Numbered from the stretch's first letter, positions 1-9,604 are shown. The stretch: 64,000 bases of DNA from Bernardetia sp. MNP-M8 (GCF_037126285.1 NZ_CP147012.1:806001-870000); one strand, 5' to 3'. The notes: a model not told the origin generated them from the letters alone. Numbers and translations are program-made.

Positions 1-2
1 TA

Positions 3-2132
3 ACATGGAATTCTTCTTTTTCTGGGCGTGCTACTGTTTCGGTTAGAGCTTCTTATGATGATTGTGCAGACGCTACAGCTAATTATGCTGTGGAAGTTTC
101 TTCTTCTTCGCCAATTACTTTATCTGCTTCTAAAAACCCTCTATGTGAAGGCGAAACGATTACATTTACAACTTCTAGTTCTTCTGCAAACTCTTCTACT
201 AAATATGATTTTAAAGTAAATGGAGTTTCTGTTCAAAATACCACAAGTAATATATTTACTTCAAATTTATTAGCAAACAATGATAGAGTAGAAGTAACTC
301 AAATAAATACTGGTTGTAATTCTGTAAGCAACCAAATTACAGTAACTATTCTTCCAAAACCCACCGTTTCGCTTTCGGCTTCTTCTACCAATTTGGCTTG
401 TGGAGAAACAGAAATTATGTTTACAGCAACAGGAACAAACCTAAATAATGCAAATTATGATTTTCAGATAAATGATGTTTCTGTTCAAAACTCTACTCAA
501 AATATATTTGCTTCTTCTTCTTTATCAAATAATGATGTGATTAAAGTAGTTGTGGATAATGGAAGTTGTTCAGTTACTAGCAATCAGATTAGAATGACTG
601 CAAATTCAGAATTGGAGGTAATTCTTTCAGCTTCTTCTCTAATCATTTGTCCTAATTCAGAAGTAACTTTTAGTGTTGCTACAAATCCAACTTTACAAAA
701 CCTGAACTATGATTTCAAAATAAATGGCGTTTCTGTTCAAAACTCTACTCAAGATACATTTATATCTTCTTCGCTTTCCAATAATGATAAAATAACCGTA
801 ACAGTTTCTAGCCAAAACTGTCAAGGAACAAGCAATGAGGTTATTATTCAAATAAATAATGATTTGAATGTAAATCTTTCAGCTTCCAAAACGACGATTT
901 GTCAGGACGAAGAAATCATTTTTACGGCTGATGAGGATTTTGAAAATTATGATTTTAGGATTAATGGTAATTCTATTCAAAATTCTTCTTCAAATATATT
1001 TACCTCAAATTCAATTTCTAATAGCGATATTGTAAGTGTTTTGGTAAATAGTGGAAATTGTGAAGTAACCAGTAATTCTGTTTCTATAGAAGTTGTTCCA
1101 AACATAAATGTAACTCTATCAGCCACAAAAACAGTTTTGTCGTGTCAAGATTCAGAAATTATTTTTACAGCAAATCCTATTCAAAATGCCACTTATGATT
1201 TTAGAATAAATGGTATTTCTGTCCAAAGTGGCACTCAAAATACGCTTTCTTCTACTTCTTTATCTGTTGTTTTAAAAAATAATGATGTAATTGATGTGGG
1301 TGTAAATAATGAAAGTTGTGAGGCTGTAAGTAATAAAATTATGCTCACTCAAAGTCAAAATTTGGATGTCACTCTTTCAGCTTCAAAAACAACTTTGACC
1401 TGTCAAGATACAGATATAATTTTTAGAACTTCTGTAAGTGCGAATTTACAAAATGGAAATTATGATTTTAGAATAAATGATATTTCTGTTCAGAATAGCT
1501 TTCAAAACATATTTTCTTCGGCTTCTTTATCAGAAGCTTTAAAAAGTAATGATAAAATTACAGTCATTGTAACAAATGGAAGTTGTTCCCAAACGAGCAA
1601 TGAAATAGTAATTACTTTTACAGAAACATTGAATGTAGAACTTTTAGCTTCCAAAATCACTATTGAAGAAGGTGAAAATATAGTTTTTACAGCAAATTCA
1701 GATATAGAAAATTTAAACTATGATTTTAGAATAAATGATGTTTCTGTTCAGAATGGAAACTCCTCAGTTTTTAACTCAAATTCTATTTCTACTCCTTTAA
1801 AAACCAATGATGTCGTAACTGTAATTATTAGAAAAGGAAGTTGTAGTGCAGAGAGTAATGAAGTTATAATCACTATTGAATCCAAAACAACAGGAATTTA
1901 TCCAAACCCAACACCTGATAAAATTATCTATAACCTCACCTCAGAAAGTAAAGGTGCTTATACAATTCGTGTTTTTGATGCGATTGGAAAGTCTATTTGG
2001 CAAGAAGAAAAACAAAAAGAAGATACTTTTTTGAAAGGAACTCTCAACTTAGAAAGTTTTGCTAAAGGAATATATATTATTGAATTTACAGATGAAAATG
2101 AAACTAGATTTTTTAAAATTATCAAAGAATAA
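3..2132 (+). CDS. Repeat-rich secreted protein with T9SS type A sorting domain (5' end outside window)
   Basis: The frame is open back to the window edge, so the N-terminus lies upstream; a GTG at 90 is only an internal codon. The visible 709 residues hold seven tandem repeats of about 80-95 residues, each marked by a YDFxINxxSVQN motif, a following SNxLxxND segment and a Gly-Ser-Cys, probably one Ig/PKD-like beta-sandwich each. The last ~75 residues begin with a YPNPTPDK motif and have the beta-strand pattern of the Por-secretion (T9SS type A) C-terminal domain, which directs export across the outer membrane and surface attachment. Likely a surface adhesin or gliding-associated protein; the ligand is unknown. 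No clear terminator follows within the 240 bp to the convergent gene. Confidence 0.85.
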   Translation, partial: TWNSSFSGRATVSVRASYDDCADATANYAVEVSSSSPITLSASKNPLCEGETITFTTSSSSANSSTKYDFKVNGVSVQNTTSNIFTSNLLANNDRVEVTQINTGCNSVSNQITVTILPKPTVSLSASSTNLACGETEIMFTATGTNLNNANYDFQINDVSVQNSTQNIFASSSLSNNDVIKVVVDNGSCSVTSNQIRMTANSELEVILSASSLIICPNSEVTFSVATNPTLQNLNYDFKINGVSVQNSTQDTFISSSLSNNDKITVTVSSQNCQGTSNEVIIQINNDLNVNLSASKTTICQDEEIIFTADEDFENYDFRINGNSIQNSSSNIFTSNSISNSDIVSVLVNSGNCEVTSNSVSIEVVPNINVTLSATKTVLSCQDSEIIFTANPIQNATYDFRINGISVQSGTQNTLSSTSLSVVLKNNDVIDVGVNNESCEAVSNKIMLTQSQNLDVTLSASKTTLTCQDTDIIFRTSVSANLQNGNYDFRINDISVQNSFQNIFSSASLSEALKSNDKITVIVTNGSCSQTSNEIVITFTETLNVELLASKITIEEGENIVFTANSDIENLNYDFRINDVSVQNGNSSVFNSNSISTPLKTNDVVTVIIRKGSCSAESNEVIITIESKTTGIYPNPTPDKIIYNLTSESKGAYTIRVFDAIGKSIWQEEKQKEDTFLKGTLNLESFAKGIYIIEFTDENETRFFKIIKE

Positions 2133-2374
2133 GACATCAAGAACTACTATTAGACAATTAATAAATTTATACTCTTACTATTTCTGTAGACTATTATTGG
2201 TAAATGATTTTTATGACAAATGAAGATAAATATGAACTGTTTTTTATTGAAATATTATACTATTAGTTGAAATAGTTTAAAAAAAACAGTTATTTTTATC
2301 TGTATTTACTAACGTGAGTTCGTTATTAAAAATATCCTTTTTATTTGTTTATTATACTCTTTCCACAATACTTT

Positions 2375-3706
2375 CTATTCAAAAAAAGGAACTTGAAAAC
2401 CACTTGAGCTTAAAAGTAAATTGATACGTATAAGTGTTTTGTTGAGGTAATTTTTTTGTTCGCCTTCTATATTTCCTTTGATAGTAAAATGAAATTCTAA
2501 AAGAAGTGAATCAATTTTAGCAATATCTAATTTACCTTTGATTCTTTCAGCCGAAAGCAAACATTCTATCATAGCAAAAAGTCTATCCATTACCATGACA
2601 TCAGATTTTCCATAATAAAGAATAGGAGATATATAGCGATACATCAAATTATAAAGAGAATAAGTTTCTTCCCAAAGTCGTTGAGTTCCTTCTTTATCTG
2701 TATAACAATAAACTCCTTCACGCAGGGCTTTTTCTATAAAAATCAAAGTCATATAATTAATTGTACGGATAGCTGTTTCAGGGTCATTTATCCCTGGACT
2801 TAATGCTTTTGTTGCTATTTCACTTAGTTGTTTGATTCCATAAACATAATTATCTTGAATATATTCATTATCATAAAAAACAAACTCTTCCAAAATTTCA
2901 TTCATTGCTTCTAATCCAATTTCTTTATTTACCTTCAATAAAGGAGTTCCGATAACAAGAAATGAACCTTCTTCTAAGTTGATAAATAACTCAATATCAT
3001 ATTTTTTAGCCAACTTAACTATTTTTTCTCTATTACATTCTCTAAAATAACCACTCTGATTACTAATAATGGTATGCCAGTCTGATACTTTATCAAAAAC
3101 GGTTTGATAGTCTTGATAATTACTTACTTTCTTTGATTCTAACTCATTAAATGTCTTATTATAAACCATCAAAATAATATTATCTACCTGTACTGAACGA
3201 GAAATTGAATGAATAAAATAGATGAACAGAACAAGAGACAAAACACCAAAGCACATTCCTACAAAAATACTTAGCTGGGGAATATAAATTCCTTCTTCAG
3301 TTTTTCCTATATTTACGATAAGCAAAAGGCAGTACAGAATTGTTGCTAGATATGTTCCCAATACAATTTGGTAAGATTTGTTTGTCAAAACCCCTGGAAC
3401 AACACGAGGAGAAAAAGCTGTTGCTGCCTGATTTAGAACAACCATTACCATTGAAAAATTAAAAACCATCAATGAAATAATCCCTCCAATAAAGGCATTA
3501 AGTACAAAACGAGCATTGTCCGCACCTGTTACTAAAGCAAATTTCAGAACTTCTTTAGCTTCTTTACTTAGTTCAGAATTTTCAAAAGTCATCATAAATA
3601 TAGAAAGTCCTACCGAAAAAATAGCCATCAAAGAAGGTAGAAAAATAATGCTATTTGTAAGAGCTAAATAGGTCTTACGAACATACTGATAAGGTCTTTT
3701 GAACAT
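2375..3706 (-). CDS. DUF2254 family integral membrane protein
   Basis: A protein of about 443 residues with hydrophobic segments in the N-terminal half and a soluble C-terminal half. The motif SPGINDPETA near residue 300 is the hallmark of DUF2254 predicted membrane proteins; an FSPRVVP segment follows the second membrane helix as in the family. Function is not established. I start it at 3706 (MFKRPYQY) because the extension to 3766 adds an unrelated hydrophobic stretch. It lies 77 bp downstream of the glycosyltransferase gene on the same strand and may be cotranscribed with it. Confidence 0.8.
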   Translation of the reverse strand: MFKRPYQYVRKTYLALTNSIIFLPSLMAIFSVGLSIFMMTFENSELSKEAKEVLKFALVTGADNARFVLNAFIGGIISLMVFNFSMVMVVLNQAATAFSPRVVPGVLTNKSYQIVLGTYLATILYCLLLIVNIGKTEEGIYIPQLSIFVGMCFGVLSLVLFIYFIHSISRSVQVDNIILMVYNKTFNELESKKVSNYQDYQTVFDKVSDWHTIISNQSGYFRECNREKIVKLAKKYDIELFINLEEGSFLVIGTPLLKVNKEIGLEAMNEILEEFVFYDNEYIQDNYVYGIKQLSEIATKALSPGINDPETAIRTINYMTLIFIEKALREGVYCYTDKEGTQRLWEETYSLYNLMYRYISPILYYGKSDVMVMDRLFAMIECLLSAERIKGKLDIAKIDSLLLEFHFTIKGNIEGEQKNYLNKTLIRINLLLSSSGFQVPFFE

Positions 3707-3783
3707 AAAATAAAAAAAACATACGATGGAAAAGAAATCATTTAGTAAAGCAACTTGACAAAGCACAAATAGTTAGTGAAATT

Positions 3784-4731
3784 TTATTTTAAAATAAAAT
3801 AAGGCGAATTAGGATTGAGTTTATTCTGAATTCTTTTAAAAATAGAAGGTTTTCCAAACTGCTTTTGAAATGCTTTTTCAGTTTGTTTTTTTCCTTCATT
3901 TTCAATAAAAAATGGAATTTCATTTACTTCTACAAAATCTTTAACAGCAGTATTAAAAAACAAATCTTCTTCAGTACAGTGTGTTCCTGTTGCATCAAAA
4001 CCTGTATTTTGAACTAATGATTTTTTAGGAAATAAGAACCAACCTTTTTCTAAAAACATTGTTGCCATAAAAAAAGTAGCCCAAGAATCTATTTTATTCT
4101 CTTTTTGAGCTTCCAAGATTTGATAATAATAATAACTACCAAAGTTATATTCTTTTGGTGTAATTGAGTTTTGATTGAATTTTTGAAAAATACTGTCAAT
4201 ATCAAAATCAACTTTGTCCCAAGTTTTTTTCCAAGTAGCCCAACCCCAAGAGCTATTTACAGGAAGAAAAAAGGTTTGTTGTTCTACCATTTTTTCATTA
4301 TCTAAAGGAAAAGCAGAAGCAGAAATTCCCCAGACTTTATCTTCATTTTCATATTTTTCTAAGGCATCATTCATATATTTTAAAAAGCCTTTTTGGGGAA
4401 CAATATCATCTTCCAAAACAATTATTTTTTCATATTTATTGATTTGTTTAGTAATTCCTTCTTTTACTGATTTGGCTAAACCTTTATTTGATTGAGCTTC
4501 ATAAATTTCTATACTCAGAAAATCACTTTCTTTTTGTTCTTTGAAATCTCTCAAAACTTGCCTCGTTTGTTCAATTTCTTCTTTATCTTTTGAAGAAGCA
4601 TTTGGTTTTGCTCCATCTGAATAAATAATAAGAGGAGTATCTTTTGAATTTTGACACACAGCCAAAGCCTCCAAAACTTGCCTAGTATGATTGGAACGCT
4701 TATAAACGAATAAAATGACAGGAGAAAGCAT
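3784..4731 (-). CDS. Glycosyltransferase, GT-A fold (family 2-like)
   Basis: 315 residues. The N-terminus (SPVILFVYKRSNHTRQVLEAL) and an IYSDGAKP motif are typical of the sugar-nucleotide binding half of GT-A transferases, and VLEDDIV at about 105-111 supplies the acidic metal-binding motif. The later SSWGWATWKKTWD segment is characteristic of a bacterial group whose members often sit in surface polysaccharide loci. It would add a sugar to a lipid- or protein-linked acceptor in the cytoplasm; donor and acceptor cannot be read from the sequence. There are no other polysaccharide genes nearby. Confidence 0.8.
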   Translation of the reverse strand: MLSPVILFVYKRSNHTRQVLEALAVCQNSKDTPLIIYSDGAKPNASSKDKEEIEQTRQVLRDFKEQKESDFLSIEIYEAQSNKGLAKSVKEGITKQINKYEKIIVLEDDIVPQKGFLKYMNDALEKYENEDKVWGISASAFPLDNEKMVEQQTFFLPVNSSWGWATWKKTWDKVDFDIDSIFQKFNQNSITPKEYNFGSYYYYQILEAQKENKIDSWATFFMATMFLEKGWFLFPKKSLVQNTGFDATGTHCTEEDLFFNTAVKDFVEVNEIPFFIENEGKKQTEKAFQKQFGKPSIFKRIQNKLNPNSPYFILK

Positions 4732-4736
4732 ATAAG

Positions 4737-4771
4737 GAATGGTAAATGATTAATTGTGAATGATAAATGAC
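4737..4771 (-). repeat. AT-word tract before the glycosyltransferase start
   Basis: Read on the minus strand this is a run of degenerate words (ATCATT, CACAATT, AATCATT, TACCATT) ending just before the ATG at 4731. The same style of words precedes the starts at 36418, 44686 and 52240. It does not look like a protein-coding or promoter sequence. Confidence 0.45.
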
Positions 4772-4854
4772 TTTGAGTGCCTGAATATCAATCATTTATA
4801 ATTTTAAAATTAGTGTATTAGGAATAGAAATCAATTAAAGTGCGAAGGAGGAAA

Positions 4855-4874
4855 CCCATAACTTTAGTTATGGG
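4855..4874. repeat. Perfect 8-bp hairpin resembling an IS200/IS605 element end
   Basis: Arms CCCATAAC and GTTATGGG surround a TTTA loop and are preceded by a purine run GAAGGAGGAAA. Short imperfectly or perfectly paired hairpins of exactly this style (loop TTTA, arms ending CCC/GGG) occur at the ends of IS200/IS605-family elements. No transposase or TnpB gene is near, so this would be a solo relic or a passive palindrome. Confidence 0.35.
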
Positions 4875-4923
4875 AAATAAAAGGAAGTTTTTTTTTCACG
4901 ACGACTTTTAGAACTAATAACAA

Positions 4924-4961
4924 AAAAATCCTTTACAAATCTAAATTTATAAAGGATTTTT
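4924..4961 (-). terminator. Intrinsic terminator of dnaN
   Basis: Twelve-base arms AAAAATCCTTTA and TAAAGGATTTTT with a 14-base loop, about 55 bp past the dnaN stop codon. The run of A before the left arm gives the U-tract on the minus strand. Confidence 0.7.
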
Positions 4962-5014
4962 GAGAAAATACTATTTATTTTACACAAACTAGGAAGTCTG
5001 TGATACAATTAGGA

Positions 5015-6136
5015 TTAATAATAATTATTAAGCATTACTGGCATAACTAGCATCAATACATCTTCGTCTCCTACTTCATGTGGATACATTAAAGCTGCAC
5101 GATTTGGCTCAGAAAACTCAAAATGAACAGTATCACAATTTAAGTTAGATAACATTTCCATCAAGAATTTGCCATTGAAACCAATTTCTAAAGAATCACC
5201 ATCATAATCACAAGGTAAGTTTTCTTTTGCTTCATTAGAAAAATCAACATCTTCTGCTGAAATAAGCAAGTTGTTATTTTCTAATTTGAAACGAATCTGT
5301 TGAGATGTTTTGTTAGCATAGATAGAAATACGCTTCAAAGAACTCAAAAGCTGCTGACGGTCAATATTTAAATTTTTGTCGTTACTTGTCGGAATTACGT
5401 TTTCATAATCAGGGAAACGCTCATCAATCAAACGACTTACCATTTTGATATTGCCAAAATTGAAAAATACATTTGTATCATTAAATTCCAACTGAATTTC
5501 TTGAGGAGAAGAAGGTAAGGCATTTTTGAGTTGCTCAAATGCTTTTCCAGGGATAATAATTGAAGAATTACTATTTCCTTCTGTTCCTTCATAACGATAA
5601 CGCACCAAACGGTGTGAATCTGTGGCTACAAAATTTGTTTTTCCATCTGATAAATTAACAAAAATACCATTCATAGCAGGTTTCATTTCATCTGAACTAA
5701 CAGCGAAAAGGGCATACGAAATAGCACTTGAAATAACATCAGACGAAAACATTAAGTTGGTCGTATTTTTTGGTTCAGCAGGACGAGGAAAATCGCCAGC
5801 ATCTTCTCCAGCTAAAGTATATCGCCCATTATCTGACAAAATTTCGATGCCATGAGATTCTGTATCAATCGTAAAAGTGATTGGTTGTTCAGGCAAGTTG
5901 CGAAGTGTATCTAAGAGCATACGAGCAGGAACAGCTACATTTGCTTTTTCATCTGTTTCAACAGCCGTTTCTAAAGTCATTGCATTTTGTAAATCGGAAG
6001 CCGTTACACGCAAAAGACCATCACTAATCTCAAATAAAAAGTTTTCTAAAATTGGAATAACAGGATTGCTAGGAACAAGTCCTTTCAGCGAATTGAGTTG
6101 TTTGAGCAGCGCAGCCGACGAAACAATAAACTTCAT
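5015..6136 (-). CDS. dnaN: DNA polymerase III beta subunit (sliding clamp)
   Basis: 373 residues, normal clamp length. The protein begins MKFIVSSAALLKQL, contains the PVIPILENFL segment of domain 1, an SDLQ motif, a FVATDSHRL motif in domain 2, RFPDYENVIP at the start of domain 3, and ends in LMLVMPVMLNNYY, matching the conserved C-terminal MPMR-type tail. It forms the ring that tethers replicative polymerase to DNA. Unlike in many bacteria it is not next to dnaA, recF or gyrB here and appears monocistronic, with its own promoter and terminator. Confidence 0.97.
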   Translation of the reverse strand: MKFIVSSAALLKQLNSLKGLVPSNPVIPILENFLFEISDGLLRVTASDLQNAMTLETAVETDEKANVAVPARMLLDTLRNLPEQPITFTIDTESHGIEILSDNGRYTLAGEDAGDFPRPAEPKNTTNLMFSSDVISSAISYALFAVSSDEMKPAMNGIFVNLSDGKTNFVATDSHRLVRYRYEGTEGNSNSSIIIPGKAFEQLKNALPSSPQEIQLEFNDTNVFFNFGNIKMVSRLIDERFPDYENVIPTSNDKNLNIDRQQLLSSLKRISIYANKTSQQIRFKLENNNLLISAEDVDFSNEAKENLPCDYDGDSLEIGFNGKFLMEMLSNLNCDTVHFEFSEPNRAALMYPHEVGDEDVLMLVMPVMLNNYY

Positions 6137-6191
6137 ATCGTATCAGTATTTAATGGTAACCTAAATGGTAAATTATTTTTTTGTAGGACTA

Positions 6192-6199
6192 CAAAGATA
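6192..6199 (-). promoter_or_regulatory. Bacteroidota -7 promoter element of dnaN
   Basis: TATCTTTG on the minus strand matches the TAnnTTTG consensus and lies about 56 bp upstream of the dnaN ATG. Confidence 0.55.
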
Positions 6200-6353
6200 A
6201 AAATTTGTAATGCCATACCATAACCTTTAATGAAATTTCTTTTACTTTTTTTGGAAAAAATCTATACAAGTCAGAATTCTGTATCAGAAAAGTAAAATAT
6301 CATAGAGTTGATTTTTCTTTAGCTACTTTTTTTATTTATAAGTGCTATTTTTG

Positions 6354-6361
6354 TAATTTTG
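6354..6361 (+). promoter_or_regulatory. Candidate -7 element of the HAEPLYID operon
   Basis: TAATTTTG fits TAnnTTTG, 28 bp before the ATG at 6390. A second match (TATTTTTG) lies at 6346-6353, so the exact start of transcription is uncertain. Confidence 0.4.
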
Positions 6362-6389
6362 TAATTGAAAATAGTATCCTTCCTTAGTT

Positions 6390-6770
6390 ATGAGTACCAG
6401 TATACGTATTATTACATTTTTTTTGGCTTTGCATATCTTAAACTTTAGTTTGGACATGCCTTCCTATAACTCATCAACTTACCTTACCCAAAATCAGAAT
6501 ACTAATTGGGAGAGTGAACAAGATGAGATAGAAAGTATTCTAGAACTTGTAATAGAAACAGTCTTAGAGCAAAATGACTTTTTTCCTGATACTGAAGAAG
6601 CTGATTCACAAACTGAGTCTTTTTCAAAAAAAGTAGATTGGATTACTCATTCTTTTCTACTCAAATTTTCTTTTTTTGAGAACCTATACACTTCTTCTAA
6701 TTTTGTATTGTATAAGTTGCAAATCAGAGAAATAAGTCAAGATATTTTACCACCTCCTCCAAAAGCTTAG
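6390..6770 (+). CDS. Small exported hypothetical protein ending in LPPPPKA
   Basis: 126 residues. A hydrophobic N-terminus (about residues 3-22) looks like a signal peptide or membrane anchor; the middle is acidic (repeated E, D and Q, residues 35-75); the C-terminus is ISQDILPPPPKA. I do not recognise a domain. It ends 86 bp before the HAEPLYID gene on the same strand and probably shares its transcript, so a role with that protein is likely. Ordinary codon use and an upstream promoter-like element argue that it is a real gene. Confidence 0.6.
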   Translation: MSTSIRIITFFLALHILNFSLDMPSYNSSTYLTQNQNTNWESEQDEIESILELVIETVLEQNDFFPDTEEADSQTESFSKKVDWITHSFLLKFSFFENLYTSSNFVLYKLQIREISQDILPPPPKA

Positions 6771-6856
6771 TTTAATTTTTTCTTAGAATATCTTTTTTCA
6801 TTTAAAATAAATGAAATCTCTTTTCTATTTTTATTATTAAACTAAATTAAAAAATC

Positions 6857-7738
6857 ATGACACTCTTTTTAAGATTTTCATTTGTGTATCTATGCCTTTT
6901 TATTTCATTTTCAACTCAAAGTCAGACACAAGCTCAAGATAGCTTATCTCAAATTATAGATAGTCTTTATATTGAAGAAGTCGAAAACGACAAAACACCT
7001 GACAAAGTTTTGCATGCCGAACCTTTATATATTGACCTAATAAGAGATTTGGGAGCTAGAAAAGGCGAGAAAGAATGGAATATAGGCTTAGGACTGACAG
7101 ACAAACTTGACTATGATGAATATGAATTGCTTGTAGAGTATGAATTTGCACCTATTAATCGTTTAGGTTTTGAAATTGAAATACCATTGACTTTTTCTTT
7201 TAGAAATAATCCTCAAACAGATGATATTCGTCCTCCTTCGCACCGTGTAGAAAGCCTAAAAACAGCTGTTCAATGGTCGTTTTTTGTTTCTGAAAAACTC
7301 AAAACATCTATGGCATTAGGTTATCTCAATGAAATTGAATTTACTGATTTGAATGCAATAACGAGTAATAATATTCTTCAAGGTAATGTTTCAAATCCTT
7401 TTTTTGTGATAGCCAAACGTTGGGGGAATAATTTTCATACCTTACTTTATACAGGAAGTAAATTTACGCATCATTTTGAAGGAGGAAATATTGATTTTTC
7501 TTATCAAAATAATTTTAGTTTTCATTACATGATTCCAAGCACTAGAAATTTTATAGGATTAGAAACCAATCAAGTTTTTAAAAACCAGAATTCATACATT
7601 ACACTGCGTCCTCAAATGCGTATCAGTTTGGCTGATAATCTGATTGTCGGAATTGTGGCTGGTATTCCAATTGAAAAACAAAATGAAAGGTTAAGTTCTT
7701 TTATTCGATTGATATATGAACCTTCTCATAAACATTAA
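6857..7738 (+). CDS. HAEPLYID family protein
   Basis: 293 residues with a signal peptide (about 1-26, ending QTQAQ). The sequence HAEPLYID, which names this Bacteroidota protein family, is present at about residues 53-60. The rest alternates short polar and hydrophobic stretches with many aromatic residues and ends in a strand, as in an outer-membrane or periplasmic beta-rich protein. The biochemical role of the family is unknown to me. It is paired with the small LPPPPKA protein upstream and ends at a strong hairpin shared with the convergent acetyltransferase. Confidence 0.85.
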   Translation: MTLFLRFSFVYLCLFISFSTQSQTQAQDSLSQIIDSLYIEEVENDKTPDKVLHAEPLYIDLIRDLGARKGEKEWNIGLGLTDKLDYDEYELLVEYEFAPINRLGFEIEIPLTFSFRNNPQTDDIRPPSHRVESLKTAVQWSFFVSEKLKTSMALGYLNEIEFTDLNAITSNNILQGNVSNPFFVIAKRWGNNFHTLLYTGSKFTHHFEGGNIDFSYQNNFSFHYMIPSTRNFIGLETNQVFKNQNSYITLRPQMRISLADNLIVGIVAGIPIEKQNERLSSFIRLIYEPSHKH

Positions 7739-7761
7739 AAATTAGGCTAAGCTATAAATCA

Positions 7762-7800
7762 AAAATGCTTGTCAGAGAATTATATTCTGACAAGCATTTT
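7762..7800. terminator. Bidirectional terminator between HAEPLYID and GNAT genes
   Basis: Fifteen-base perfect arms (AAAATGCTTGTCAGA / TCTGACAAGCATTTT) with T-rich flank on both strands, between two convergent genes. Confidence 0.85.
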
Positions 7801-7832
7801 ATTTTGCTATTGTTTAGCTTAAAAAAGCAGTT

Positions 7833-8354
7833 TTATGTTCGTTGTAGTTTCCATTTCCAAATAATTCCTTCGGCTTCATCTTCTAATTCCTCAATTTTCT
7901 GAAAGTTACACTTTGATAAGACTTTTGTCGAAGGGTTTTCTTGCCCTAATGTATGCGCTTGAATAGAATTTACGTGTTCAAAACTAAAAGCATTATCGAT
8001 AAGAGTGTTTGCTAATTCTGTTGCAAGTCCTTTATTTCTGTATTCTGATTTAATTTCATATCCAATTTCAACAATTCCCTCTTCAGTAGGTTGCCCACTA
8101 TATCCACAATTTCCAATAAGTTTATTATCAGATTTATGAATTACAAAATAGTTCCACCAACCCAATTCCTCTTTTGAAGATTTGATTTTATCTAAAGCAT
8201 ATTGTAGGGGAGCTAAACCAAACTCTGTCCAATTTTCAGGAACGATGACACCCAATTGTTGTGATAATTTTTTGTCTCCTTCAATAGCAGATTCTAATAG
8301 ATTTTGATTAGAAGCAATAAGAAGTAACCTTTTAGTTTCTAGGTTTTTGTTCAT
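7833..8354 (-). CDS. GNAT family N-acetyltransferase (RimJ/RimL-like)
   Basis: 173 residues. It starts MNKNLETKRLLLI, the usual beginning of RimJ/RimL-type acetyltransferases, contains LIGNCGYSG and VEIGYEIKSEYRNKGLATE (the motif A acetyl-CoA loop, R/Q-x-x-G-L/x-A type), and NSIQAHTLGQENPSTKVLSKCNF as the conserved motif B. It transfers an acetyl group from acetyl-CoA to an amine; substrate unknown. Monocistronic. Confidence 0.85.
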   Translation of the reverse strand: MNKNLETKRLLLIASNQNLLESAIEGDKKLSQQLGVIVPENWTEFGLAPLQYALDKIKSSKEELGWWNYFVIHKSDNKLIGNCGYSGQPTEEGIVEIGYEIKSEYRNKGLATELANTLIDNAFSFEHVNSIQAHTLGQENPSTKVLSKCNFQKIEELEDEAEGIIWKWKLQRT

Positions 8355-8431
8355 TTTAAGTTCCTAATTACATTTTGCACATAATTGAATAAGGGAAAAG
8401 GCAAGCCTTTTCCCTACAAATACAATATAAT

Positions 8432-9541
8432 TTAAGCCATCACTTTTTCCTTCTGCATCATCTCAACAAATTGGTCAAAAAGATAACGAGAATCGTGAGG
8501 TCCAGGAGAAGACTCTGGGTGATATTGAACTGAAAAGGCTTTTTTGTTTTTAAAACGAATTCCTGCCACACTTTTATCATTCAAGTTTTTGTGTGTCTCT
8601 ACAATTTCGTTTTGTTGGTTTAATAATTCTCTGTCCACACCAAAACCGTGATTTTGAGAAGTGATTTCACAATTTCCTAATTCTAAATTCTTAACTGGGT
8701 GATTGAGTCCTCTATGTCCGTTAAACATTTTGTAAGTAGAAAGCCCACCAGCAAGAGCTAAAATTTGATGCCCTAAACAAATTCCAAAAATTGGTTTGTC
8801 AAGTTCTAAAAGTTCTTTTGTTGTCTTGACAGCATAATCCATTGCAGCAGGATCACCAGGACCATTAGAAAGGAAAAAGCCTGTTGGATTAAACTCTAAA
8901 AGTTCTTTTACAGAAGTTTTAGCAGGAAATACTTTACAAAAAACGCCTCTTTGCGCTAAACTTCTCAATATATTTGTTTTGATTCCAAAATCTAAAACAG
9001 CAACTCGTATTTCTGAATTTTCATTGCCGACTGTATACGTTTCTTTTGTCGTAACTTTAGAAGAAAGTTCTAATCCATTCATATCAGGCACTTCTGAAAG
9101 TCTTTTTTGAAGTTCTTCTTGTGTCAAATCTTCTGAAGAAATAATGGCATTCATTGCCCCTTTATCACGAATATGACGTACCAAAGCACGAGTATCAACT
9201 TCTGCAATTCCTGTAATATTAGCTTTTTCTAAGTAATTTTGAAGTGAACTATCAGCCGTAGAACGAGAATGAATGTCTGAAAAATTACGAACTACAAGAC
9301 CATTTATTTTGACACTTGCAGATTCATTTTCTGCATCTATTGTTCCATAATTACCGATATGAGAACTTGTATTGATTACAATTTGTCCAAAATAAGAAGG
9401 GTCGGTATAAATTTCTTGATAGCCTGTCATTCCTGTATTAAAACAGATTTCGCCACCTGTTGTGCCTATTTTTCCAATAGCGATACCTTCATATTTTGTT
9501 CCGTCTGCAAGAAGTAAGATTGCTTTTTTGTGATTTTCCAT
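8432..9541 (-). CDS. carA: Carbamoyl-phosphate synthase small (glutaminase) subunit
   Basis: 369 residues, normal for CarA. The N-terminal domain has the LADGTKYEGIAIG start and TGMTGYQEIYTDPSY signature. The C-terminal class I glutamine amidotransferase domain carries SNGPGDP, the nucleophile Cys at about 255 in GICLGHQ and the His-Glu pair in QYHPESSPGP. It releases ammonia from glutamine for carbamoyl phosphate used in arginine and pyrimidine synthesis. The large subunit gene carB is not in this window, so the two subunits are unlinked here. Confidence 0.96.
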   Translation of the reverse strand: MENHKKAILLLADGTKYEGIAIGKIGTTGGEICFNTGMTGYQEIYTDPSYFGQIVINTSSHIGNYGTIDAENESASVKINGLVVRNFSDIHSRSTADSSLQNYLEKANITGIAEVDTRALVRHIRDKGAMNAIISSEDLTQEELQKRLSEVPDMNGLELSSKVTTKETYTVGNENSEIRVAVLDFGIKTNILRSLAQRGVFCKVFPAKTSVKELLEFNPTGFFLSNGPGDPAAMDYAVKTTKELLELDKPIFGICLGHQILALAGGLSTYKMFNGHRGLNHPVKNLELGNCEITSQNHGFGVDRELLNQQNEIVETHKNLNDKSVAGIRFKNKKAFSVQYHPESSPGPHDSRYLFDQFVEMMQKEKVMA

Positions 9542-9604
9542 AAAAATAACTTCGTTCTTTTGTGAGTTTGTACGATGATTAAGATTTCATGAGATTCAAA
9601 TACG

